Assembly: GCA_004802725.1 (NCBI GenBank)
Contig: SGPM01000073.1
Span: 29,563 to 93,562 of the forward strand
Length of the DNA: 64,000 nt
Source: Antrodiella citrinella
Lineage: Eukaryota > Basidiomycota > Agaricomycetes > Polyporales > Steccherinaceae
Direction: 5' to 3'
Each line of letters opens with the position of its first letter. Within the stretch, counting starts at the first letter, position 1. Positions 22,841 to 34,504 of the stretch are shown here, one piece after another. Made by a program: the position numbers and the translations under genes. The notes beneath the pieces are model-generated. The model searched no databases, was not told the origin of the DNA, and was given only the letters and a program-made list of their open reading frames with translations.

Positions 22841-23065
22841 AGAGAGAGAGGTGGTTGTGGACAACTGTGAGGTCGAAACTCTATCACCGTCCCCACCGCT
22901 GTTACGCGCCCAGGTCCAATCAGCACCCGTGCGAACCACCTTCCGCATCCGGCACGGCGAATCCTGTCGTTCCGTTTGGCACCGACAACGACGTTGAGCG
23001 TACACACAACCTCCTCCTCATCCTCTTCATCACTATCGACGACGACGTGAGGACCGTCCGCCACC
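22841..23065. promoter_or_regulatory. Bidirectional promoter between ATG27-like and complex I 49 kDa genes
   Basis: Only 225 bp separate the two divergent start codons. A GAC-repeat-like stretch lies near 23035-23047. The ATG at 23066 sits in a CCACC context (Kozak-like). No TATA box is evident, in keeping with household genes. Confidence 0.5.
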
Positions 23066-25191
<2,126 letters not shown>

Positions 25192-25309
25192 ATTCTTGTT
25201 TAACATAGAAATTGCTTTCGTTTGCTTTACTATCACTTTGTCCGAACTCAGTCTAACGTCGACTTCAAGCACCGAAAACGTCTTCATATCAAAGGGTATT
25301 GCTATTCCT

Positions 25310-26545
25310 TTATACGATTCGCAGTGGATGTTTATCGGCTTCGCTAACATGCACCTCGAGGGACCTAAGGGCGGCATTGATTTTCTCCTCTTCGTGTTCA
25401 TCGACTTCGAAACGACTGAGCAGCTGCTCCTTGAGTTTGTGTGCCAGGATGGGTAGGTACCCTCGCTCGGTGTTCGTGTGTCCACCTAACAAATAAACAA
25501 ACAAAATCATTTACATGTAAGCAACACAATTGGTCGAGGTGCAAGGGCAAGGGGGAAACGCGTACATAGCACAACGAAATGACCACTCGCGACGGCCGCC
25601 AAGACGGAGTGGTGCGTCATCTCGCCGGTGAAGTACGCGTCTGCGTCCACACCGAGCAGGACGGACTCGCCAGACCCAGCGCAGATAGCGACCGTGCGGA
25701 TGCTCTTCACGTCGGACGCCATGTCGTGGGGGTACCCTACCTGGACTATTGACTAGTCAACATCTGGCGAAAGACAGAAGATGGAAAGCTAAAACGCACT
25801 GTGCTCCAGCTCAAGACAACTCTTGATCCTCCACTCCAGCTCCGACATACTAATCGGCTCAGGCAGCGTCACGATCCTCCCAGACCCACCCTCCACCCTC
25901 GTCGCATTCTCCTCCCCAATCACCGAGATCTTGTACCCAATCTCCTTGTACCGGTTATTCAGCGTCGGCTTCCCCGCCACCACTGTCCCCAGCCAGTCGT
26001 TTATCCCGCCCGAGACGTTGTCGAGGGACGTGTGCGGGCAGTACACGGATATGCCGGCGGCGGCGCAGCGGAGGAGGTTCGATTGGAGCGGGTTGGCGAG
26101 GGTGAGGGAGGTGAGGGGTTTGAAGATCGTCGGGTGGTAGGAGACGATGAAGGAGGTGGGTGAGGCGAGGGCTTCTTCGGTCACTGCTTCGGTGAGACTG
26201 GAGCGTGCAAGTGAAGAGGATGAGAATTAGTTCGGAGGGTCGCGTTCCCGAGTGGGATACGCACTCACTCGATGGTGAGGAGCACGCGGTTCGCGTTTGG
26301 ACGAACGATAGGTGACTCTGCGAGATGACAAGGTAATGAGTATTGTAATCTTCAGTCATTTATAAGCAAAAGTGCGCACCTAGAAGCAATCCGACCTGTA
26401 ACGAGGATGATGGAGGAATGAGATGGTGTCAGAATCAGAGGATTGGGCGAGACAAGTGGCTGACATTGTCCCATTTCTCTGCGAGACGAAGGGGCGCGAT
26501 GGCCTCCATGGCCCTGCATATTGATTTCACGACGGAGACTGCCAT
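25310..26545 (-). CDS. NIF3: NIF3 / DUF34 family metal-binding protein
   Basis: Six exons: 26545-26465, 26395-26380, 26317-26269, 26197-25800, 25745-25566, 25485-25310; 900 nt, 299 residues. It begins MAVSVVKSICRAMEAIAPLR with EKWDN and VGLLLE, the usual N-terminus. Family motifs follow: VSYHPTIFKPL (metal-binding His), VYCPHTSLDNVSGGINDWL, ICAGSGESVLLGVDADAYFTGEMTHH (second metal site), and the C-terminal VVLCGHTNTERGYLP. NIF3 proteins are widespread, bind two metal ions and are linked to GTP cyclohydrolase-like folds, but the reaction is not settled. Exon 2 has just 16 nt. The gene ends 118 bp from the stop of the complex I gene. Confidence 0.9.
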
Positions 26546-27154
26546 GGCTGATGGCTGTCGGTGTCAGTATTTGTGAGAAGTACAAGCGCCCATGATGCTA
26601 CGGCTTTACGCCACAGAGACGAATTTTGACTGGCGGCTCCGACTTCTGACTTGTTCAAGTTCAAAACCTGGTGTTTCGCTTGTCATCCTATCAGATCGCA
26701 TTATCGTGTCGTGGCAAGAATCTGACTTGCGAAAACTGTGCGAGCTTGGGCCTGTGCGAGCTTTGTACTCAGGGTTTCATTCAGTGAGTGTTGAAAGAGT
26801 CGTCACTGTCTTAATTTCCAGCGTAACAAATTGAAGGAATTTCATTAGTGCACCGAAACGTCGCATTGACAGTTTGTTACAAACTGGTTGCAGTTATCTA
26901 ATGATCATACGAACGTCGTCAAGGATGCAAGTATTCCGAGCATGACCCTCCGCGTAGTAACACGTTGTCATCCAGGCTGTTTGTATTCTCATACACAAGT
27001 CACTGCGTAGGCCAAAGTACTCTTTCGCTTGGACCTGTTGGTTGTCAAGTGCTTGTCTGAAGGTGTATATATAATGCGTATCCGCCCTCTTCCTTTCACA
27101 TCCGTTTCGTGAAGCTCGTACTACTCAAGAAATTCGTCGAAAGCTTACCGACTC
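26546..27154. other. Intergenic region
   Basis: No gene is supported. A TATATATAA element at 27066-27074 lies 81-89 nt upstream of the ATG at 27155 and is the probable promoter of the following gene. Confidence 0.5.
27066..27074 (+). promoter_or_regulatory. TATA box of the gene at 27155
   Basis: TATATATAA followed by CT-rich leader sequence (CCTCTTCCTTTCAC) upstream of the first ATG at 27155. Confidence 0.5.
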
Positions 27155-29640
27155 ATGTTTCCCACCTCATCCACCATCCAAGTCAAGCCTGTCCAATATC
27201 CTCGTCCTCGCCCTAACTCTCGTCACATAATCCAGTCTCTATTGGTCGAATCTCGGGGAGCCGACGGATTTGTCGCTCTACGGAACCTAAGGCAACGTGC
27301 ACAGAATAAGGGTACGACGACTGGCGCTCTCCACTCCGCTTGTATCCACGGCTTATGTCTCCCTTTTTCAGAATATCTACATATATTCGCCGAGATTGCT
27401 TGCTCGCAAGACCCTGAGGAGCAAGATTGTATATGTGCTTTTGACTATGTCGACCGACATGTCAGGCGGTTTTGGAACCTTCGTTTCCCCAACCCCGCCC
27501 CGGAACAAGTATCCTATAAAGATGGAGTGAGCCTAGGCCTGCCTCTTTCATCACATGATATCGTTACTTATATCAATCTTCGAGCAGTCAAGAGTGCGAA
27601 GCCTCCACTACATCCTCCAGGAAGGATTATGTCACCCGAACAAGATCCTGAGGGCTCGTGCTGTGAGTCTTTGAATTTTCTGTTCATATTGTCACTTCTA
27701 ACGGCGTGACAATGTTTAAATCATCAGGTGAACACATTGGCCTTGATGCTGGAAGGATGTGTAGGCCTTCCCAGTCATAAAGATGATGACTGGCCGAGAC
27801 TCTTCGTCGATGTCGTCTTCGATTATCTGGTCCGGAGCCTCCAAACCAAGTTCATGGGCATCGACGGCGTCGCGAAGGCCATTTCTCAGTATCTCACGAC
27901 ATATGAAGAACAAAAATTGCTTATGCTGTTAAACTCTTACGCTATTGGTATTCTTGTCTGTCTTGATGGACCATACTCAGGTTACCCTCCCTATGCGGAG
28001 GTCGATGAGGTACGTTTCATCTATCACCGTACCCTTCAAACAGGCTCCAGTATGCTGAAGGCGATTGGCTTGATAGAGGATGACATTAGAACCGGCATCC
28101 CAGGCTCGAATCCTCAGCATCGCTAGGACTATACTCGAGACCGCCTACATCCATCGGGGCAAGCGAGATATCGATAACACGATCAAATCTTGGATACCCC
28201 TTCTAGCGAAAACCTGTTACAGGCTTTTGGCACGCAAACCCATACCTGGCTGGGATTCTTTCTTGTTGGATCAGCAGATATACGAGGTAAGAGAGCATAA
28301 GTTCACATCTCAATTTTGTTCGCTGAAAAGGCATCGTAATTGTTTCAGAGTCTTCCTCTTCTCCTCAAACTTCCGCAGTATGTACCGGAGAAAATTCCCA
28401 TGATACCTCTCATCCGGGCAACCGCCAACCAACTCCTGGGGCTGTGTTCCGTCTTTGTGACCAATTACGTTCACTCGGGCCCGGATGGTTCCCAGATCCC
28501 CACGTCTACCATCGCAGGAAAACCTGCACACCTTCCAGACGTCATGTGTCCTGCGTTCGAGTTCTTGTCAGCTGCGATCAGAGACAAGCGTCCGGAGATA
28601 GCGACGTATTTCGCAAACGAAAGCCATATCAATGATCTTATAACATGCGTCTTCCAATGGTCGTTATTGTGTCGCAGTGATGTCGGTGTCTTTTTCCTCT
28701 TGGTCCTCGCATAAACTGATCCTTGGCTCCAGGAATATGACTTCGAAAGACACCCTGAACGCTTTGTCTTCCCAAACGAGGAGCAGCAGCGTGACTCCTT
28801 ACGTGCATGTGCATCTGAGCTTTTGACTGTAAGTCTTCATACATGCGCCATCCCATAGACTAAAGATTTCAAAATTCGACTTCACAGTCCCTACTCTTGA
28901 GCGAGCACACGATGTACCTAGCGGCGTCTTCCGTCTTAGCAAGATGTGATGAAATCTGGAAACAGAGAGGGAAACAATCATTGTCAGTACTCTGATCCTA
29001 AGCAGCAACATTGTTGCTCGTACTAAGCACATCATGACCTATAGGACGTGGAAGGACTTGGAACTTTGCATGGCTGTGCTTGATTCGCAGACGGGATTTT
29101 TCAACAGCAACGACGGCCCCACATTCCGGGAAGAATTGATACATATTTTCAATGCATCGTCATATCTTGATGCCTTCGACAGTAAGCATATTCCCTCCGA
29201 TTTCATATTACGGTTTCACTGACGCTACGAGAATACCTTCAGCTGTGCCGTATTTGAGAGCCAGGCTGTTACTGCATGCAGGGATATACGTTCACTTATG
29301 CGACGAAAGCTATTTTGCAACCCGCCTCGGTGACGCACTTCAAAGTCTGACCGACGCATCTCCATTGCCGGTCAAGCTGTCCGCTCTCGTGATGCTGGAA
29401 CAGTGAGCCTCCAGCTTGACAACAGTAGAAAACGATGACCTGACTAACGCATGCATAAGGTTTTACGGATCAAGAATGCGCACTCATGTCGAAATTTCTC
29501 GGGAATACGTTGATCGTGCCCGGATAGCAGCTATCCAACATACTGGCTCAGATTCGATCCCAATGCAGCAGGCAACGCAAAAGGTACTTTGTGCAATATC
29601 CGACTTCAAGAAGAGACATAGCCTGGGTGCCCAGGGCTAA
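27155..29640 (+). CDS. Unrecognised intron-rich helical protein
   Basis: A chain of exons with coherent phase can be read. It starts MFPTSSTIQVKPVQYPRPR, splices a 60-nt intron at AAT AAG G|GTACGA into EYLHIFAEIACSQDPEEQD, passes through a short exon SRVRSLHYILQEGLCHPNK, then VNTLALMLEGCVGLPSHK and a run of helical segments (AARVIL-type SQARILSIARTILETAYIHR, SLPLLLKLPQYVPEKIPMIP, TYFANESHINDLITCVF, SSYLDAF, LKLSALVMLEQ-type), ending in KVLCAISDFKKRHSLGAQG. The total is about 600 residues. The composition suggests an all-alpha repeat protein in cytosol or nucleus with no signal peptide or membrane segment. I recognise no family; internal junctions after about 28000 are only approximate. Confidence 0.5.
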
Positions 29641-30203
29641 ATAAGAACTTGGACGCAGTGCTAACTAGGACGCGTTCAAGTTTGTGTAGTGTATTTCCTC
29701 AATGTTGTACTTCTTCTCGACATTTATCTATGTCCCCTGGTTACTCCTTCGGCGAGGTACCAGTGAATCAGATCAGCTCCGAGTCGAAGTCCCCGAGTGT
29801 GACTGGTGCCAGTGGACAGGTTCCCGTTGAGACGGACGATATATGACTCTGAAAGATGACAAGGACTTAAGCAGAACTTTTAAGCAATCCGACTTAAGGA
29901 GAATTCCACGGCGTGCAGCCCTAGCCAAGTCGCTTCGGGGTTTCCTTATGTGGTAACCCCGCAGGACAAAAGGTATCGAGCGCCCATAACGAATAATTGA
30001 CCGGCTTACCTCAGCGCGGCGGGTGACCTCGGTGTCGTCATTCTGCACCGGATTGCAATCCTCTCTACGATGTTATCTCATCTATATAAGAGCTTTTTTT
30101 CGACTGGCCTCAGGTCCCCCGTAAGCCCATCCCCGTCCACCTCCTCCTCGTCATAACGGCAAGCCCATCCTCTTCTAAACCTTCTCTCCATCAGCAGCAG
30201 CTC
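29641..30203. other. Intergenic region
   Basis: No gene is seen. The last 150 bases are CT-rich and form the leader of the glutaredoxin gene. Confidence 0.45.
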
Positions 30204-30676
30204 ATGGCCGTCAAAGAACTCGTCGATGTAAGCTTTCCGTTCTATCCCAATGCGCCCACCAGTTGGTCTGACGCGGTGATTCCCAGTCTGCTATTGCAGA
30301 CAACACTGTCATCATCTTCTCAAAGTCTTGGTGCCCTTACTGCAAGAAGGCCAAAGCGGTCTTTCGCGTCGAGCTATCCCGACGTGAAGCCAAAGATTCT
30401 CGAGTACGTCGTTTTTCGGATCGGATGTATGCGCTTGGCTGACCTACACATATCATTCAGGCTTGACGAGATGGACGAGGGTGCTCAGATACAGGACTAC
30501 CTCGCGGAAAAGTCCGGCCAGCGTACTGTTCCGAACATCTTTATCAGTACGTCTCTTCATACGTGTCCATATTATGAGCTTCATTCTTATCCTTTTCCAT
30601 AGAGCAACAACACATTGGTGGCAGCAGCGATCTTATCGCTCTCGATTCCAAGGGCAAGCTCGCTTCCATGTTGTAG
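30204..30676 (+). CDS. GRX: Dithiol glutaredoxin (frame break in exon 2)
   Basis: Exons 30204-30227, 30287-30403, 30461-30546 and 30603-30676. The product reads MAVKELVD, SAIADNTVIIFSKSWCPYCK (dithiol CPYC active site), then SSYPDVKPKILELDEMDEG, QRTVPNIFI (cis-Pro motif TVP) and GGSSDLIALDSKGKL, a complete glutaredoxin of about 105 residues that reduces protein and glutathione mixed disulfides. The frame changes within exon 2: the active-site half ends at GCG GTC TTT, while the SSYPDV half is one frame later. Exon 2 is 117 nt where 116 is needed to match the phase of both flanking junctions, so there is one extra base near 30361-30366. All family residues on both sides are conserved, which favours a sequence error over a pseudogene. 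Confidence 0.8.
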
Positions 30677-31552
30677 ATTGTGCACGGGCACGATTCGTAG
30701 CGGTGCCACAGCCTTACTAGCGTCCCCTGCAGATATGTATTCATAGTAGAGTTTCATCAATATAGTGATGGTTTCTCACTTCGTAGTGTTCGCGAGCCGG
30801 CTTCGACTGGATTTCAGTAGTGTGGCACGGGTCGCCCGACCTCCAATATCACGCCATTTCACTATGCATACGATGCTCACCCGTGGCCGACGGTCATACC
30901 ATGGGCTGAATCATGGCGGGTTTTAAATTCAAGCCATTCGTATCCAGAAATAAATGTATTCCCCTTGCTGTAGAACGTCAACGCGTCAACGCTGTCATAT
31001 GTGTCTGGTAATCGAGGACGGTACTCTGTCCAAGCACGTATAAGCACATCTCCTCGATAAACAAAGGCTATTGCACCGACATTCACTCATCCGCCTACTA
31101 GTAACACGAATCCATGCTCTGTTTTCTGACGCCGGTGATATTATAAGATGGCGAGCTCGCCCTTTACGACTACTGTAGGAAGCGACCAGCCCAGGCTGCG
31201 TACGGAAGGACACTAAGGTAGAGTGGAAGGTGTATAGTGTCTTGGGGAAATCGCGCCGGATCATAGCTTCCCATGTCGCTCATCGAGATTGTTGGACTTC
31301 CTGTGTGAGTCTTACAGGATGCTTGAAATACGCACCGATGAACGTCGGATTCCGCCCAGGCACGATATATGTGAATGAACAATCAACCATGATGTTGAAA
31401 CTTGAAGGAATCGATCCATGGACAGCATCAGATGAGTATCCCGTGTCTCTATGACAAGAACGTCTGAGTAAGTTCTCACAAGAACCTTAGAGTCAAGTAT
31501 AAAAGTACAGCACCTGAATACATTAGGTCAACAGTAGTCGTTGTAACCCACG
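30677..31552. other. Intergenic region upstream of hydrophobin copy 1
   Basis: From about 31250 the sequence resembles that upstream of copy 2 (about 32130 onward) and is part of the duplicated unit. No gene is called. A minus-strand frame at 30877-31086 is open but unrecognised. Confidence 0.4.
31498..31504 (+). promoter_or_regulatory. TATA box of hydrophobin copy 1
   Basis: TATAAAA lies 55 nt upstream of the ATG at 31553. The matching TATAAAA of copy 2 (32384-32390) lies 56 nt upstream of its ATG, within conserved surrounding sequence (GTACAGCACCTGA / GTGCAGCACCTGA). Confidence 0.65.
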
Positions 31553-31979
31553 ATGCGTACCACCCTGCTTCTCGCCTTGGCTGCAATAGCTTCAGGTCGG
31601 TATCTGCAAAGACGAGCTTGTTCCAGTAGCGACAAACAGTGCTGCAACAACGTTGTACCAGTGAGCCATGGGTCCATCTCCAGTTTCTGTATGTGCTGAG
31701 TTCAGAGTGGTACCGCAACTAGGCATCGTCACAACCTGCAGCACAACTTCTTCAGTTGTTCGGGATATCTGAACCTCCAAATACCCCGATAGGAGTCAGC
31801 TGTACGCCTATCAGCGTACTGGGATCCGCGAGCAATTGCAACGCGATGCCTGTCTGTTGTGAAGATAATGACTTTGTAAGTAGGTATACGCAGAATACAT
31901 GGATTCGGAATCTGACTGAATGCCCTTTCGCATTTGCTAGGACGGGGTGATTGCCATAGATTGTGTACCTCTCAGCTAG
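31553..31979 (+). CDS. Class I hydrophobin, copy 1
   Basis: Exons 31553-31660, 31723-31875 and 31941-31979 give 99 residues. A signal peptide (MRTTLLLALAAIASG) precedes the eight-cysteine hydrophobin pattern: C-x6-CC (CSSSDKQCC), then VSC, SNC, MPVCC and a final IDC. Spacing of the last four (C-x11-C-x5-CC-x12-C) fits class I. Hydrophobins self-assemble at air-water and wall surfaces and coat aerial hyphae and fruit bodies. Between the second and third cysteine groups lies LLQLFGISEPPNTPIG, conserved in the next copy. All introns are GT-AG and in phase 0. It is a tandem duplicate of the gene at 32440. Confidence 0.88.
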
Positions 31980-32383
31980 TGCGACTGAAAAAAATGTTGC
32001 AATTGGTGTCATGGATACTGGATCAAAAGCACAAGGGGTACTGAAGACTGGGGGTCGAATGAAAGAGCTGTGGAAGCAGGACGGTGAATCATCGAGCAGT
32101 AGTAATATTGCGCGAATACATAAGCGAGTGAGACCCACGATGTCCAGTTCATGTCGCGCGTTTGAGATCGTCAACTCGAGCTTCTTGCGTCAGTCCAACA
32201 GGACGCTTGGAACACGCGCAGATAGGGCGTCGGATAATGCGTACGCATGATATGTGTGAACGAGTATTGGACTATTCATGTTGGAGGGCATTGATTCGTG
32301 AATAGCATCAGACGAGTGTTCCATGTCTGTGTCACAAGAATTTGAATGTCCGAGTCAATTTTTACAAGGACCGTAAAATCAAG

Positions 32384-32390
32384 TATAAAA
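32384..32390 (+). promoter_or_regulatory. TATA box of hydrophobin copy 2
   Basis: TATAAAA 56 nt before the ATG at 32440, in a duplicated promoter context shared with copy 1. Confidence 0.65.
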
Positions 32391-32439
32391 AGTGCAGCAC
32401 CTGAGCGCATCATATCAGTAGCAGTCGTTGTGATTCACG

Positions 32440-32853
32440 ATGCGTACCACCCTGCTTCTCGCTTTGGCTGCGGTGGCTTCAGCCCGGTCTCTGCGGAGAC
32501 AAGATTCCTGCCTCGCTGATGCCGAGTGCTGCAGTAGCGTCCAAAGCGTAAGTGACGGTCTTTTGTATGCAGTCTCATGTATGTGCTGAGCAGTTGGTCG
32601 TGACCAGTCTTCATCACCTACTGTCGCTACACTCCTCAATCTGCTCGGGGTTTCCGAACCTCCAAACACCCCGATAGGCATCGCCTGTACACCTATCAGC
32701 TCGGTGAGCAGCTGCAGCGAAACGCCTGTCTGTTGTACAGGAGACAATATTGTGAGCAGTTATCATGCCTAATACAGGGATTCTGACCTAATGACCTTGC
32801 TGTATTTGTAGAGCGGTGGTCTTGTTGTCATAAGTTGCCAACCTCTCAGCTAG
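32440..32853 (+). CDS. Class I hydrophobin, copy 2
   Basis: Exons 32440-32547, 32608-32751 and 32812-32853 give 97 residues. The signal peptide (MRTTLLLALAAVASA) is nearly identical to that of copy 1. Cysteines: CLADAECC (C-x5-CC), IACTPIS, SSCSETPVCC and a final ISC. The central stretch LLNLLGVSEPPNTPIG matches copy 1. Intron positions and phases are the same, and the start codons of the two genes are 887 bp apart, with promoter similarity, so a unit of roughly 0.9 kb was duplicated. Secreted surface-active wall protein. Confidence 0.9.
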
Positions 32854-33213
32854 CTCGAGCTGTAATCCACGTCTTGAATATCATATGGTTCTATATATGT
32901 CCAGTGACTGAACGATGTGGAATTGAGGGTCTAACAAGCATGCAAAAGCCAGTCATGGTGGCGATACAGTGTAAATGACGGCCGTCAAGATCAAGCACCA
33001 ACATCGAGCGCCTAATGTAATGAACCACTTGACCAGTCGCCACCCGGTCCATATTCGAGCATCATAAGCCGACTACTTTGTGATACACCTGTACTTGCTG
33101 TGTCTGTCCAAGGTGACTATGATTATTGTTTGATTGGTTCGAGTTGAAAATACTTGGTAGAATTCAAACACGTCCAAGTTTTAGATTCAACGTCACTTTT
33201 GTTAGACACCGGC
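32854..33213. other. Intergenic region
   Basis: No gene is seen. In particular, no RNP1/RNP2 motifs of an RRM domain are present upstream of the CstF-64-like gene that follows. Confidence 0.45.
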
Positions 33214-34236
33214 ATGTCATCGCAACAAGCTTTCCAAGAGGATCAGCTCCTTGAGCTGCTGCTTCAATTGAAGGTGAATGAGATGCTTTTGACACTTACA
33301 AAGCTGACCTTATTGAACATAGAAAACAACACCAGACCAGGCTCGTGCGATCTTGAATGCACAACCGCAGATTGCTTATGCACTCATGGCGGTTATGGTC
33401 AACTTGAACGCGATCAATGTAGAAATTGTTCAGGTATGTTCACGTATATAGATCATGCATACCCTGCCAGACTGAATTTGCGTTGTGCAGAAAACTCTGA
33501 CTTCATTTGGAGCCATATCAACTCAGCCACCAGCGACTACAAACAGCGTACCTCCATCGGCGCCTGCATCTGCTATCCCACCTCATCTGGTAAATGAACC
33601 ACTTGCTCGAGGGAACACGCCTACATATCCATCCGCCGCCCCCACATACCCAACTCACGGCCAAGACCAACAACATCCGCGGGGCGACACACCAAACTAT
33701 CCGCCACAGGCTCAGGTGTATCCTCCCCAAGGCCAGGGATATCCTCCACAGAACCAGGTGTATCCTCCTCAAAATCCATCATACCCTCCTCAAAACCCTG
33801 CATACCCTCCCCAGATGCCGTCCTACCCGCAAGCAGGTCCATCGTATTCCCAGCCTCCGGCTCACCCTCAGGCTGGTGGCTATCCTCCGTACCAGCAACA
33901 AATACCACCCCCCTCTCAGCCTCAGTATGGTAGCGCACCGCAGCATCAGGTGCCTGGGTACGGAGCCCCTCAGGCTCCGTCTGCACCTCCTTCTGCACCT
34001 CCTTCTGCGCCGAGCTCAGCACCTGGGTTTCAGGACGCGATGTTAGCTGCTATACCGGAGGACCAGAAGGCGTTGATCATGCGGGTGATATCTCTTACAC
34101 CTGAGGATATCAACAAGATGCCTCCGGCGGAACGTGCTAGCATCGTTCAACTGGTCAGTTATCGTCCGTTTGTCTCTTTCCTTCACCAAGAGTGCTGACT
34201 GTTTTGCAGAGGGCGACATTAGGCGTACCTCCATGA
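33214..34236 (+). CDS. CstF-64-type protein with hinge and C-terminal domains but no RRM
   Basis: Exons 33214-33273, 33323-33433, 33491-34153 and 34210-34236 give 286 residues. Residues about 1-65 form a CSTF2 hinge (QEDQLLELLLQLK, then TTPDQARAILNAQPQIAYAL and NAINVEIVQ), which binds CstF-77/Rna14. A long Pro/Gln/Tyr-rich region with YPPQ-type repeats (YPPQNQVYPPQNPSYPPQNP) follows. The last 45 residues are the CSTF C-terminal domain (AMLAAIPEDQKALIMRVISL, TPEDINKMPPAERASIVQL), which contacts Pcf11. CstF-64/Rna15 normally starts with an RRM that binds the GU-rich element; here the protein starts directly at the hinge and nothing RRM-like lies upstream. It probably acts in mRNA 3' end formation as a scaffold, or as a partner of a separate full-length CstF-64. 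Confidence 0.82.
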
Positions 34237-34504
34237 TGAGCCTTCGGGGTCGATTCATTCAGCTGTAGTTCTCGTAGTGCTTTTGACGAATGATGTTCTT
34301 GAACACTTCACCATCGACGACGCAATATTATACTCTCATGTAATGATTGCACTCCGTTGAGGGGACGTGTCACCGTAACTGTTTGGAGGTCGTTCTACGC
34401 GCCTAATTTTCGGGCTGAGGTGTCTCTCCACGTGGCGTAGCGATCCAGATCGAGTGACCACTGGTACCATTTCCTCCTCGCCGTCACTTACACACACTCG
34501 CGAC

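Noticed and set aside
30877..31086. Minus-strand open frame of 69 codons.
   Set aside because: Looks moderately protein-like but has no recognisable motif and no extension by splicing that I could support.
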